Notes under the pieces: generated by a model | Seen by the model: the letters and a program-made list of their open reading frames with translations, nothing else | What the model was told of the DNA's origin: nothing | Database searches by the model: none | DNA from: Apophysomyces variabilis | Lineage: Eukaryota; Mucoromycota; Mucoromycetes; Mucorales; Mucoraceae | Direction of reading: 5' to 3' | Assembly: GCA_002749535.1 (NCBI GenBank) | Contig: MZZL01000382.1 | Coordinates: forward strand, 62,001-126,000 | Length of the DNA stretch: 64,000 nucleotides | Translations under genes and position numbers: made by a program | Shown here: piece after piece, positions 37,552-49,469 of the stretch | Numbering within the stretch: the first letter of the stretch is position 1 | Layout of the letters: each line of letters starts with the position of its first letter

Positions 37552-37862
37552 CTAGTGAGGATCAAGTTGGGCCAACTTTCTTTTTTTTTTTTTCTCTTTA
37601 ATATTCTCACGCTCCTTAAAATGTTTTTGATTGATGATCAATTGACATGGATCGCAGTCATCGTAAGCTCTAACTTTGACTGGTGAATTTCTCCTTGAAA
37701 GCGTCAAAGTTTGAGGATTTTCGATGTTATGGCACAGGCATATAACAACAGCAACCACCTTTATTGGACATGGATTTCCCTGGTAACTAGGCGAATCATG
37801 TTTTCCGCAATGGGTTATTGAGGCACTTTTTGGCAGATTTCTACTGTGTTTTTCTTAGTAAG
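37552..37862 (-). other. Cys-containing open stretch, possible exon or gene fragment
   Basis: A - strand frame is open for about 100 codons without an ATG at its start, reading through THCGKHDSPSYQGNPCPIKV and, further on, VKVRAYDDCDPCQ, before an AT-rich K-rich tail. The spacing of CxGK, NPCP and VKVxxxDxCxxC faintly recalls double-psi-beta-barrel (expansin/barwin-like) proteins. Without a start or neighbouring exons it may be a gene relic. Confidence 0.25.
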
Positions 37863-39180
37863 GAAAGGAAGTCAAAAAAAAAATATAATGAGGGTCGAGG
37901 GCCCCATTAGTTTGGATCGAAAACTCAGTAGATGCATTACGTATTTTGGTGTTCTTTTTTCCGCTTCTATTTTCCCCGAAAAAAAAAAAAGACGAGTTTT
38001 ATATTTCCATAACCCACATCGTAAGACTGTTTTGGATACGTTTGATTTACCACTCCATCTTTGTTGCGCTATTATCATTCATCATTATCATTATCATAAT
38101 AGTCCAATATAGTAGACTGGTATGTCTTACTAGAATTACAAACTGACAGTTTTTTCTGTGTAAAAAAAAAGGGGGGTAGGAGGGAGGGACGGTGAGCAAC
38201 CAAGTATATAATAGTGTATGCATTCATTTTCAACAATGGAACATTGCTGACAATGAAATAAAATGTACGACCCATTTTCTTTTTTTCTCTTTTTCCCGAT
38301 CCTTCATTCCCTGCAGAAGGATTTAAAAAAAATTTGAGTTTATTTTCGTTTCCCTTTTTGTTATACAATGTACGAAAGAGAAAAAGGTAAGTAAAAGAAG
38401 TCAAAAGGTAAGTAAAGTTCAAAAATGGTTCGATTACATTGGCAGTAGTATCCCTTGTCTTGGTTTGGAGATCAAGGTTACTCAGATTAAAAAAAAAAGC
38501 TTATTGCTTGCTTTTTATCATTTTTCAGCCTTGCCAAACAATGGATGACACACGTACATACAAAACTCCTTATATTATATTACCTGCATTTGTATTTAAC
38601 TGAAACTCAGAAACCTAAACGGAGTTCTAGACAAGAAACAAGAGCATATGAGAGAGAGAGAGAGTGCGTGTGTGTAAGAGAGGGACAGAGTGAGAGAGAG
38701 AGACACAGTTGAACGAGACCTAAGAAAAATGGGGTCAGATGTGTGATACAAAACGGACAAGCATCTCAAGCTAATCAAGCCAATTAAAACTCTCGGTAAT
38801 CCAATGCTTTTCTCTTTTCTCTTTTTCTTTTCGCATATCCTGCCATTTCGGCCCTTTTTAACGTTCGTTTTTTTGCATCTTTTCCCTTTTTCCTTTCCTC
38901 CCCTTTCGCTCCCTTTTGATTTTTTTTTCTCTCTTTGTCCCCCTTTTTTTCATTTTTTTTTTTCATTGTTCATTATTCTTCTTTATCATTATTATTACAA
39001 GTTATTAACTAGTAGTAACAACCAACTTTCCTTTCCTTTTCGTAAATCGTTCGTTTTCTTTCTCTATCTCTTTCACCCTGCCTTTCTATCCTCATATAAC
39101 TCTTTCTTTCTTTTCTTTTCTTTCTCTATCTCTACATCTTGAAAATTAACGGACATTAGTCGGAAAGAAAAAAAAAAGAA
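37863..39180. other. Promoter region of the methyltransferase gene
   Basis: The last about 370 bases before the methyltransferase ATG are strongly pyrimidine-rich, and a GA/GT-rich repeat lies at 38650-38705. No separate gene recognised. Confidence 0.45.
38650..38664. repeat. GA microsatellite
   Basis: (GA)7 run followed by degenerate GA and GT repeats, upstream of the methyltransferase gene. Confidence 0.75.
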
Positions 39181-41345
39181 ATGGGCAGCCAATTTAGTAG
39201 AGACACCTCGAGTTTGGAAAGTCGATATCGAAAGAAAAAATCGTTATCGGCACTTCGGCACCATAAACATCATCGACCCATGGTGGCTAGTGTTAGTAGC
39301 AGTAGCAGCATGAGTGCTCATAGTAAAGCCGATTCGACTGCTCGCATGGCAGGAGGGGGAGGAGGAGTTGGAGGAGGCATCGCGACCACAACAGTAGCCG
39401 GTCGCTGTGTTATCAAGGGCACGGTCAATTCGATCACGACAACGCCAACCAGTCATATGAATCCCACAACGACGACGACAACGACGACTCCTAGTACCCC
39501 CTCTTCTCCTCATTTGATGATGCCAGATGCTGTCATGCCCTTGGCCACGTTGTCCACCACCGCCATACCTACCACATCCACCTCTGCATCAAGAATGCCT
39601 ATTGGTCGTCGACCCAGAGCGAGATCAAATGTAGACGAATTGGCCGAAGAAAGAACAACGCTTGCATCGAATATCACCGACGATGATGACTGTTGTTGTG
39701 AAACGACCCTGCCAGCCGATAGTTATGGGAGCTCGGTCGGCTCCGGCACTTCCACTCAGACTTCTCCGACTTCTCCGTTTCGTCCTATCCTTGATAGTGG
39801 CAATGGAAATATTCTTTATGAACTCATTGCCTCTTCATCCGCCTCAGCAAAACGAAACAGTGCTGGGAAACTCGAATGGGTCTATGAATACGGGGCAGAA
39901 AAAGAATTTGACAGGTAAAATCTAAAAGAAACTTGGGTTTAATTGAAAGGGGAAAAGGGAAAAAAAAAGCCGATAAGAAACTGACTTTCTTGTGTTGCCT
40001 TTCTTTTTTCATCTCCCCTCCCCCTATTTCCTATTTTTTTTTTTTTACTTATATGATGAACTTTGTGTAATCCAGACAAACACGCCTGGTAAATATCACA
40101 AATCTATACTCACTTGAATACCTTTTTATTATTATAATCCTTATTATTCTATATCCTATTCACCATTCTAAAAACGAAATGATTTACTTTTTCTATTCTT
40201 TCTCTTTCTTTTTTCTCTTATTCTAGCATTATGTGGTGAAACAAGTATTTGGAGGAAATCTGAAAGCTCGGCTGAAGAATCCGAGTAAAATACTTGAATG
40301 CGCATGTGGTGTTGGTAAATAGTCATTCCAAGTATTTGTATAAACATCATTTGAGTTTGGTTATTTTTAAATTACTGATGCCAAAAGCTTTTTTTTTCCC
40401 TTCTTTATATAGGTCTTTGGTCATTAGAAATGGCACAATCTTTCCCGAATTGTCAAATCATAGGAATGGATATTGTTCCACCCAATGATAAGGATGCAGC
40501 CCATTGGATCAATGCTGTTCGAGCTAATGGTGGTAACGAAATGACCTTGTCTAACCTGAGCTATGAATACGGTGATGTTCTAAACCCATTGAAATACGAT
40601 GACAACACCTTTGATCTGGTCTACCAGCGAGATGCTTCTACCGTAAGTTCAATAAAATCTACAAGTGGCACTTTCATCTCATAAGCCATTTTTGCTAGAT
40701 CATGCCATCCAAACATTGGAGAGGGGCAATTAACGAGTTCTTTAGAATTGTTCGACCTGGAGGCCTGGTGGAATTGGTTGAACATGGTAAGTAAAAGGAT
40801 CGAGATATAGACTCTTTACGACAAAGGCAAAATCTTCTATTTTTTTTGTTCTTATTTCTCTCCTTTTTTTAAAAAAAACTATAGAGATGACATTCAAGTA
40901 CCCTGGTCCCAATGCTCAATTAATTGGCGAATGGTTTCAAATGGCTGGTCGTATGGTTGGCATTGAGGCAGACTACAATGAATTCATCAAAGATCTATTG
41001 GTTGAAGCCGGTTTTGTCGACATTGAAGTACTTGTATATGATGTTCCTATTGGTGAATGGCCGCAAGATCCAAGTGAGTTGAAGCTTTTCTAAGACAGAT
41101 GGTTTCAACCCTCTTACGACGGCTTACCCTTTTGTTCTTTTCTATTTCTAGTGGAACGATCCCAGGGATTCCTTAACCGCGAGCAGATGAGAACAATCTT
41201 CAAAACTATGAGACGCTGGTGGTTGTCCTCTATCAATGTAACGACGCAGGAATACGATCGTGTATGTTCTGCTACATTGGAAGAATTTGATGAATACAAG
41301 ACCTGTACTTCCTGGAAGATATTTATTGCCAAAAAGCCACTATAG
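39181..41345 (+). CDS. SAM-dependent methyltransferase with disordered N-terminal half
   Basis: Exons 39181-39914, 40076-40088, 40227-40314, 40413-40642, 40699-40786, 40885-41073, 41152-41345; 511 residues. The first about 240 residues are Ser/Thr/Gly-rich, beginning MGSQFS, which fits an N-myristoylation site (Gly2, Ser6). The C-terminal half is a class I methyltransferase: motif I ILECACGVGLWSLEMA, acidic GMDIVPP, motif II-like YGDVLNPLKYDDNTFDLVYQ, then FFRIVRPGGLVELVEHE. It resembles the broad fungal family that includes LaeA-type and UMTA-like proteins; substrate unknown. A 13-base exon supplies the residues between EFD and HYVVKQVFGG; without it the phases do not join. The N-terminus suggests membrane attachment rather than a purely nuclear role. 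Confidence 0.83.
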
Positions 41346-42081
41346 ATTTTCTTTTTCGCAAGAACGAGACGCTGGCTTCCGTTTCCTTCTCTCTCTTTTT
41401 TTCTTTATTTCCAGATCAAGTCCCTTTTTATTTTCTTTTATTTTCTTTCGGCCTCTTATTTATGAAAACCTTGGTTACTGTATATACAGTTCTTTTCTTT
41501 TTATTCTTTCTGTTCCCCTTCTTTCCCTTCGAATGACTTTCACTTAAAACACAACACTCACGCTCACACACCCTCTCTTCACGTAACTTCACATTCACTT
41601 TTTTCTCTTCTGTTGTCACTCCCTTTTCCTAAAATTATTTTGTGTACCCATGTTTCTTCAGATACATGTTGTCTCTCTTGTCTCTCTCTTTCTCTTTTTT
41701 TTTTTGGCCTTCATTATATTACACAAGGTTTATGCAGTCAATGTCGTAAATTTATCGACCTGTTTGTCAAATCAAATAAATGTTGCGATCCATACTGTGG
41801 ATCTGATTGGCTCTATTTTTTTAGAGTTAGGAATCTCGGGATCGCGTCAGAGTCATGCGTTCTAGCACAGGAACGCATTATTTCATTAAAAGGTATTCTA
41901 CCCCGTTTTCTTTTTCCTTCCGTACAAAACAAAAAGGCTGGTACGTTCTGTAGCGCAAATCTTTGATGGAATCCTTTTTTTTCATATTTCTTCATGCATG
42001 AACCGAAATGCTTCGCCCAGTTCTTTTTTAGGTTTTAAGTTGTTATTACGAGATGACATGTTCCCGATCTAGATTTTGATC
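41346..42081. other. Convergent intergenic region
   Basis: 3' flanks of the methyltransferase and ARL1 genes; T-rich, no gene seen. Confidence 0.5.
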
Positions 42082-43105
<1,024 letters not shown>

Positions 43106-43439
43106 CCCGTTTAGAGTTCTTCCGCTGCAGGTCTATGTTGTTGTTTCTTTTTGGGTTCCAACGAGCACCAAAAAACAAAATTGTTAAGTGGCCAAGAAGG
43201 GGTTGCAAAAAAATGCTGGGCATCAATCTTGTTCAAACACCGCCATACCATCCGCTCCGCTCCCGTTGAGAAAGAAAAAAAAAACACGCAGGTTTGTGTC
43301 TCCATTGGGACCAGCTATTCGCGCAACGTGGTCCTGAAAAAAGTTGAACACTCAAACGTCGAGAAAAATAGGATTGTCTAAGCGCACTTCATTCGCACAC
43401 TTTAAACACCCAAAATGTGACATACTCAACAGTCTTCTA

Positions 43440-43990
43440 CAGTAGTTTTGAGGAGATGACGCAGACATGGACTTATGCGAAACAGTCATTCATTGAAATG
43501 CTCGAAAGTTTAGAAACAACGATGTTTATTATTCGGAAGAAATTGCCAGTAGACATTGAAGAAGAAGTGGAAGAATAAAATGAAACTATTGATTGTAAGA
43601 TGGAAGAAGACGCGCTTTTCAACGTAGGTGAAACAGTTAGTGTAGCTGAATCTATGCCACTTCGCGTTGCATATATCAAAACTACACTGATGAGCAGTTA
43701 GCTGCGTTGCTAAATCTAGTCCTTTCTACTGCAAGTCAGCGAATTTGCAGCTTTTTACTATTTCTATTAGTTAATAGGTCCGTGCCATATAAAAAGAGAA
43801 ATAAAACTGTCATTTGTTCAACAACCTTACTTAGTCTCGGACGAGCAAAAAACTGCGGACATGGAGGAAGCCCACTACGGTGCTGTACCTTTGACGATGA
43901 TGGGCAAATAAAAAATGATGAGACCGAAAGATGTCACTGGGATTTAGTTAAAGTCTTTATTTTGATTGTTCCTTTGACTTCATTCTAGTT
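43440..43990 (+). pseudogene. Decayed open frame, possibly transposon-derived
   Basis: The + strand frame opens MTQTWTYAKQSFIEMLESLE, hits one TAA (43576-43578), then stays open through KMEEDALFNVGETVSVAES. A shift to another frame continues with YTDEQLAALLNLVLSTASQR and, later, LGRAKN. The YTxEQ...LLxLV pattern recalls helix-turn-helix leaders of repetitive mobile-element ORFs in Mucoromycota. One stop and a frameshift indicate a non-functional relic. The assignment is from memory of such families and is tentative. Confidence 0.3.
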
Positions 43991-44157
43991 TCGCTCTGGT
44001 TTTGCTTTCTCTTTCAGTACTTTGATAATCATTTGTAGCAGGCGTGGCTATGCGTTGACATCGATCGGTTATAGTTCTGCTCCGGATCGTTTTACAGACA
44101 GTCGAACAATTGTCTTAGTAGAGAGCAATAAGAAATTATGAATAACAAAGAGAGAGA

Positions 44158-44900
44158 TCAACAATATAGATAACAGCGAAGATCAGGATATTGGGATAAG
44201 ATATATGGTATGTTTATTTGATACTTCCTATTGCTTAAATGAGTAAAGAGGAGTCCGGCGCACCAGGGCATGACGTGCCGCTTGCGACGCTTGGATTGCA
44301 GATGTAAGTAAGCTCGTTTGAGTTCTCTAATGCGAGTTTGCTCGTTTCGAATCACTTGCTCCAGTGAAAGATAATGGGGTATTGTTGGCTAAAACTGTAA
44401 TAGTACGGCGTGTGGCCAACATCGCTATCTACTTAGGAAGAAAGAATACGCAAGTATTCTTGATGAGGTTGAGAACGCTGTGTGGGGGCTGTAACAAGCT
44501 GCAATACGACTAGGTTGCATGAGTTCTGAAACGTTCGATGCCAAGTCATCGACACAGAAAAAGAGAAGGATTCGGTCTTGATCATAGTGAGTGAAAGCTT
44601 GAAGGCAGTAATTGATAGTTCTTTTGAGAAATATTTTTGTCCATAGTGTGTTGAATCTTGATGATGATCGGTCTTAAATCACTTGCTTGGTTTTTTGGCT
44701 CCAACACCACGTCCGAATGTGTTCCATCTGGCCATTTGCTGCTTCTCACAATATAGCCGTTTCCAGTCTTTGTCAATTTTTGATGTGATAATGTTCGTTA
44801 CGCCGTGGTCAGTAACGATGGCCTTCGACATCTGGTCGAATTCGGGGCGCAAATAAGGTGACAGAGCGCAACTTAGACCATGGGCGAACCTGAAGTGAAC
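44158..44900 (-). pseudogene. Frameshifted PD-(D/E)xK-nuclease-like relic
   Basis: Reading down the - strand, three frames carry successive parts of one protein: LSCALSPYLRPEFDQMSKAI and TDHGVTNIITSKIDK; then YIVRSSKWPDGTHSDVVLEP with RPIIIKIQHTMDKN; then INYCLQAFTHYDQDRILLFF, followed downstream by IPHYLSLEQVIRNEQTRIRE. This pattern (SDVVLEP, then I-x-IQHT, then INYC and a C-terminal helix) resembles a repetitive fungal family with a PD-(D/E)xK nuclease-like core found in mobile-element-rich regions. The acidic residue expected before xQ reads Lys here. At least two frameshifts and in-frame stops make it non-coding today. No flanking inverted repeats were recognised. Confidence 0.5.
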
Positions 44901-45864
44901 CTAAAGCGAAACTAGATAGAAAAGGAAAGCGAAAGCAAAGGAAAAACTCTGATCAATCAAAAATAAAAAATGCTACTAAATCCCAGTGAGATCTTTAGCC
45001 TCAATTTTTTAGTACCCTCGATGTCCATCATCATCCAAAGTACATATGAAAAAGGGAAAAAAGCAAAAACGTCATTTTGTGTGTAACATCATCTTTCTCA
45101 TTCGAAGCAGAGAACAGTGATGATGAAGAAAAATCAAAATATGGCCGTATATCTATCCTTTCTTTTTCATAATCCCTATCTAGCATAAGCATGCTACTTT
45201 GGATTATGTTTTATTGGATGAATGCCATGTAAACCGCTGTGTGAATGGATCGAACGGATATTTGTTGTAGTTAAAACTACTACTCTTGAATCCCACTGTT
45301 GGGATGTAGATACCAAAGTATGAGAATAGGCTGTCCATGGCAAACTGAAAATGGGGGGAAGTCCATTGTCATCATGTCGTTTTTACCCTCAATATGATAC
45401 AATATGTTAATATATAAAATCTAACTCTATAAAGTCTAGGGCAAGTCGTCTAGACTGTCCTTGTTTAGAACTAAAAAGAAGGTTGGTATTTTTCCGCATT
45501 TTTTTCATGCGTGAAATTAGGATCGGGGAAAATTGGAAAAGCGTTTTTGCCTATGTGCGTGTGTGCGTGAGAGAGATTGCTTTCATGGGAGGGACGTGTA
45601 CAACGAACATTGAAACAGATAGAGAAACTAAAAATATGGCAAGGATGTGAATAAACATATGGTTGTTCTGGATATGTGCCAGACTATTTTTTCTTTTCAC
45701 TGGGGCAACTGTCAACTTTTGACTGTAAAAATGCCCAACTCTACGCATTTTTCTTCTGGAAAGTCTGTCACAATCCTATCTTTACTAGTTCTTTTTCTTT
45801 TCTTTCTCTCTGTTCTTTTCGTGTTCTCTTATACTTGCTAACTAAGCTAGCATTCCCTCCTCTC
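44901..45864. other. Upstream region of the HexD-like gene
   Basis: AT-rich; T-rich leader near 45780-45835 just before the HexD-like start. No gene seen. Confidence 0.45.
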
Positions 45865-48800
45865 ATGGCAAACAAGTACGGCATGATATCGTCTGGAGCA
45901 ATGGGGACCAATAACTGTAGAGATCCTAGTTCGAATATTCTTATCGAGATAGATATACCGGCAGCACCCGCTGAATTACAAGATGGACTTGCAAAGATTA
46001 TGAAGCATGCTCCTCATAAAAACATTGTAAGCAACAGTGTCATGCAAGACTATAGCAACGAATGTACTTGGATAACAAGGTAAAGTAAAAAGAAAAAAAA
46101 AGAAAGAATCACCTTGACAACACCGATCTCCTGTCTTGGTGAGCATGGTGATTCTTTGCTGCTCATTCTCTTTTCTCTTGTACTAAAGTCAACACTCACT
46201 TCCGCAACTGATACATACACCTACCCTACAAACACACCTTTTCTTTGGGCCACTCTTTATAGTTTTATACGTGATCCGGATTTACGGTCAGGAGATTTAG
46301 TTGTCTTTACCGATTATCCTACTTTTAAAGACGTACGCATGGGCGATAAATTTCAGATCTACGTTCGATACAAACGTAAAATTGAAGGTGAGCCAATATA
46401 TTTTTTTTTTCTTATTTCTTTGCTCTCTTTTTCCTAGTCCCCAAACTCCCAGAAGACAAAGAAAAAGAACAACAACAGAGAGAGAAAAGACAGACACAAA
46501 AGAGTAAAGGAGTTGGGAACGAAGGAGAGTGTGAGAGAGAAAGAAAAAAGAAGGGAAGAAAAGAGAGCGAGTCCGTTTTTGTTCGTTCCTATGTTATTCT
46601 GGTTTCCTTTTTACATCGACACCTTTTTCTCGGTTTTACATAGCATTCAGAGCACTTGGCTGTCTGCTAAGTGCAGCAAGAGATATGCGTGCCCTTTCGG
46701 ATGAATGTGGAGATTTACTTAATTTCAGCGAACAATCTCAATTTGATACACAAGGGTATATAGCTCTATCTATTCTACTGCAATATTTCTTGTTTCCAAC
46801 CTTGATTGGGCAATGGATGATTCCCGTTTTCTTATCCTATTATTTTTTTTTCATGTATACTCTTTCTCTTTCTCTTAGCGTCATGATCGACTGCAGTAGA
46901 AACGGTGTTCTGCGACTAGAAAGCATATATTTCTTATTACGCAATATGGCCTTGATGGGACTGAATATGCTACAACTTTATACAGAAGATACATACGAGG
47001 TAGAGGGAGAACCTCTCTTTGGCTATTTAAGAGGTTTGTGTTCACCAGGATGAAAAATGAGATAGACGCAAGGGATCCGGAGAAGAAAGAAAGCCATATT
47101 GCCAACCGATTTTTTCTTTCACTAGGCAAATATACCCGTAGGGAGCTATCTTTGATAGACGATTATGCGTTCGATTTGTAAGCTTCATGTTTATTATCAA
47201 GCGTTTCGTGCTTTATGATTGACTCCACTTGGTATCTAGAGGCATCGAGGTGATCCCATGTATCCAAACGCTAGGTCATTTAGGACAGATCCTACAATGG
47301 CCCCAGTATGCTCATTTACGTGATAATACCGAGGTGTTACTCGCTGGTTCCGAAGCCACCTATGAGTTTATCGAAAAGTTGATTCAGGCTGCTGCAGGAT
47401 CCTTTCGATCGAATAGGATTCACCTGGGCATGGACGAAGTAAGAAAAGCGCGGTAATGAAGAGCTAACACGGCTCGACCACAAAAAAAGGCATATGGTGT
47501 AGGCGAAGGTCGTTATCGACAACTCTTTGGTTATAAAGAACCAACAGAGATCTTTGTGAACCATCTCCAACGTGTGAATGAAATTTGTACCCGGCTAGGC
47601 TTGCAGCCCATGATATGGTCTGATAGTAAGTTTTTGCTTATCGAGTAAAAAGAAAATTATATTGGCTTTGGTTTATTGATATTCTTCTCTTCAGTGTTAT
47701 TTTGTCTAGCCTCCCAAAACAATACCTTGCAAGGCTATTATGACGAAAAGAGTAATCCTGCAACCACTGGGCTTGTGGAAGGCATTCCCGCTAACATAGA
47801 GCTCGTGTTTTGGGATTATTATCATACAAGTTCTGATATCTATGCTCAAAAGCTGCAACAACACCGTGATCTAGGTTGTCAGCAGCCATGGGTTGCCTGT
47901 AAGTTCTATCTCAATTTTCTGGAAGTTTTCTCATAAACTGTTTTCCATTTCATTAGGTGGTGCATGGACTTGGAGTCGGTTTTGGACGGCCTTGCCGTTT
48001 ACATTTGAGTCTGTACGAGCGAGTACTGTCGCGGCCAAAGATAGAGCTTATGGAGTACGAAACTCGTTTATTACCATATGGGGGGATGAAGGCAATGAAT
48101 GCGACATGTAAGATACATAGAGTCCATTCTTTTTTCTTCTTGTCATTAACAAAATTGCTGCTATAGTTACTCGTCGCTTCCAGCTCTTTGTTATTATGCT
48201 CAGCACGGATATACTGACCAAGAAGAAGTGGATATACCTTTGCTAAAACGAGCCTTTGGTAAAGTGGAAACCAGCAGCATTTTCTGTTCGTGGTTATTGA
48301 TTTTCGATTCTTGTTCTTGGCAGAGGGAATTTGTGGAGCCAGTTTCGATGACTGGATCTTTGCGTCCAAGGTAAGAAAAAAAAGACAGAGGAATCAATAG
48401 GCAAGAAACAAGGTGCTTATGCAAGCTTAAACTCGGACGTCAAAAGATCGATGATTCGCCTGGAGGAACACCTATTACTCCACAAACCCATTTTACACCC
48501 AACCTGAGTAAATGGTTGTTATGGGAAGGTATATGTGAAAAAAAAGGACTGGGTTAAATATCATGATCCAAATTCTAACCGAAACAAATTAAAATATTAG
48601 ATCCCTTTTTGAGCTTTCTGTCACCTCAGTATGCGGACGAGGACCTTGAGACGCATTATGGATCAATTGCAACGCATCTCTTTGGTATCATAGAAAATAA
48701 GACGCTTGGCACACTCAATGAACGGCTCGAACTTCCTGCCCGGATTGCCTCTGTTCTGTCGTTGAAATGCCATCTTCGTCAACGCCTTGTAGAGGCTTAC

Positions 48801-49205
48801 AGGAACCAACAATATGAACGTTTATATGATCTAGCTCAAGGGCGATTGAGTCGTCTCCGTGAGGAAGTGGATCGCTTATGGCGCTATCATCGGGATTTAT
48901 GGATGAGAATGTATAAACCCTTTGGTTGGGAAGTCCTCGAGCTTCGTTATGGAGGTTTACGTTCCCGGTTGGAAACCATGTATGACACAATCATGGCTCA
49001 TGTGGAATGTAGAACGTCTCAGAAAGACCAAGAAATGGTTCAAGACCGAGAGGAAGAGGAGGAGGAGGATGAAGAAGTAGGCGAAGGAAATATCCACTGG
49101 ACTATTCCCGAATTTGAGACAGATTTGGAGTGCATCTATTATGGATCCAGAACAAACATGTTACTTGATCACGCCCGTGTCATTTCTCCATCGCGTCCTG
49201 GTTAA
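45865..49205 (+). CDS. Hexosaminidase D-like GH20 beta-N-acetylhexosaminidase
   Basis: Exons 45865-46079, 46263-46387, 46644-46755, 46879-47033, 47126-47177, 47240-47438, 47490-47625, 47695-47898, 47957-48107, 48167-48258, 48324-48370, 48426-48528, 48601-49205; 731 residues. The GH20 barrel shows GVMIDCSRNGVLRLESIYFL, LYTEDTYEVEGEPLFGYLRG, IEVIPCIQTLGHLGQILQWP and the catalytic Asp-Glu pair in IHLGMDEAYGVGEGR (about residues 285-286, the Glu codon ending exon 6). No signal peptide is visible, matching HexD enzymes, which are cytosolic/nuclear and not secreted chitinolytic enzymes. A long helical C-terminal domain with an acidic run (near 49050-49080) completes it. The first splice (183-base intron to 46263) is the least certain; frame and similarity support it, but another acceptor is possible. 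Confidence 0.85.
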
Positions 49206-49469
49206 AAACACAAAGGAAACAATAGCAGAGGAAACCAATAAATCAATAAACCGTGGATAAAAATTAGCAAAAAAGCTCTTCAAAAGAAAAATGAAAATAG
49301 AAGGAAGAGGAGAAGCATGGGATAGGTTATTATTTGTTTCTTTCGAGGTAATTGTGAAAAAACGAATATCCATTTTCTCTGTTTTTTTTTTCTTTCTTTC
49401 GCAAAAAAAATAGATAGATACGTAAATTACATGTATAGCGTTATATTCTTGTTTTTGTTGTTTTCTTTT

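Noticed and set aside
46080..46106. Short 27-base first intron in the HexD-like gene
   Set aside because: Frame is kept, but the length is too short to be spliced normally; the acceptor at 46262 is preferred.
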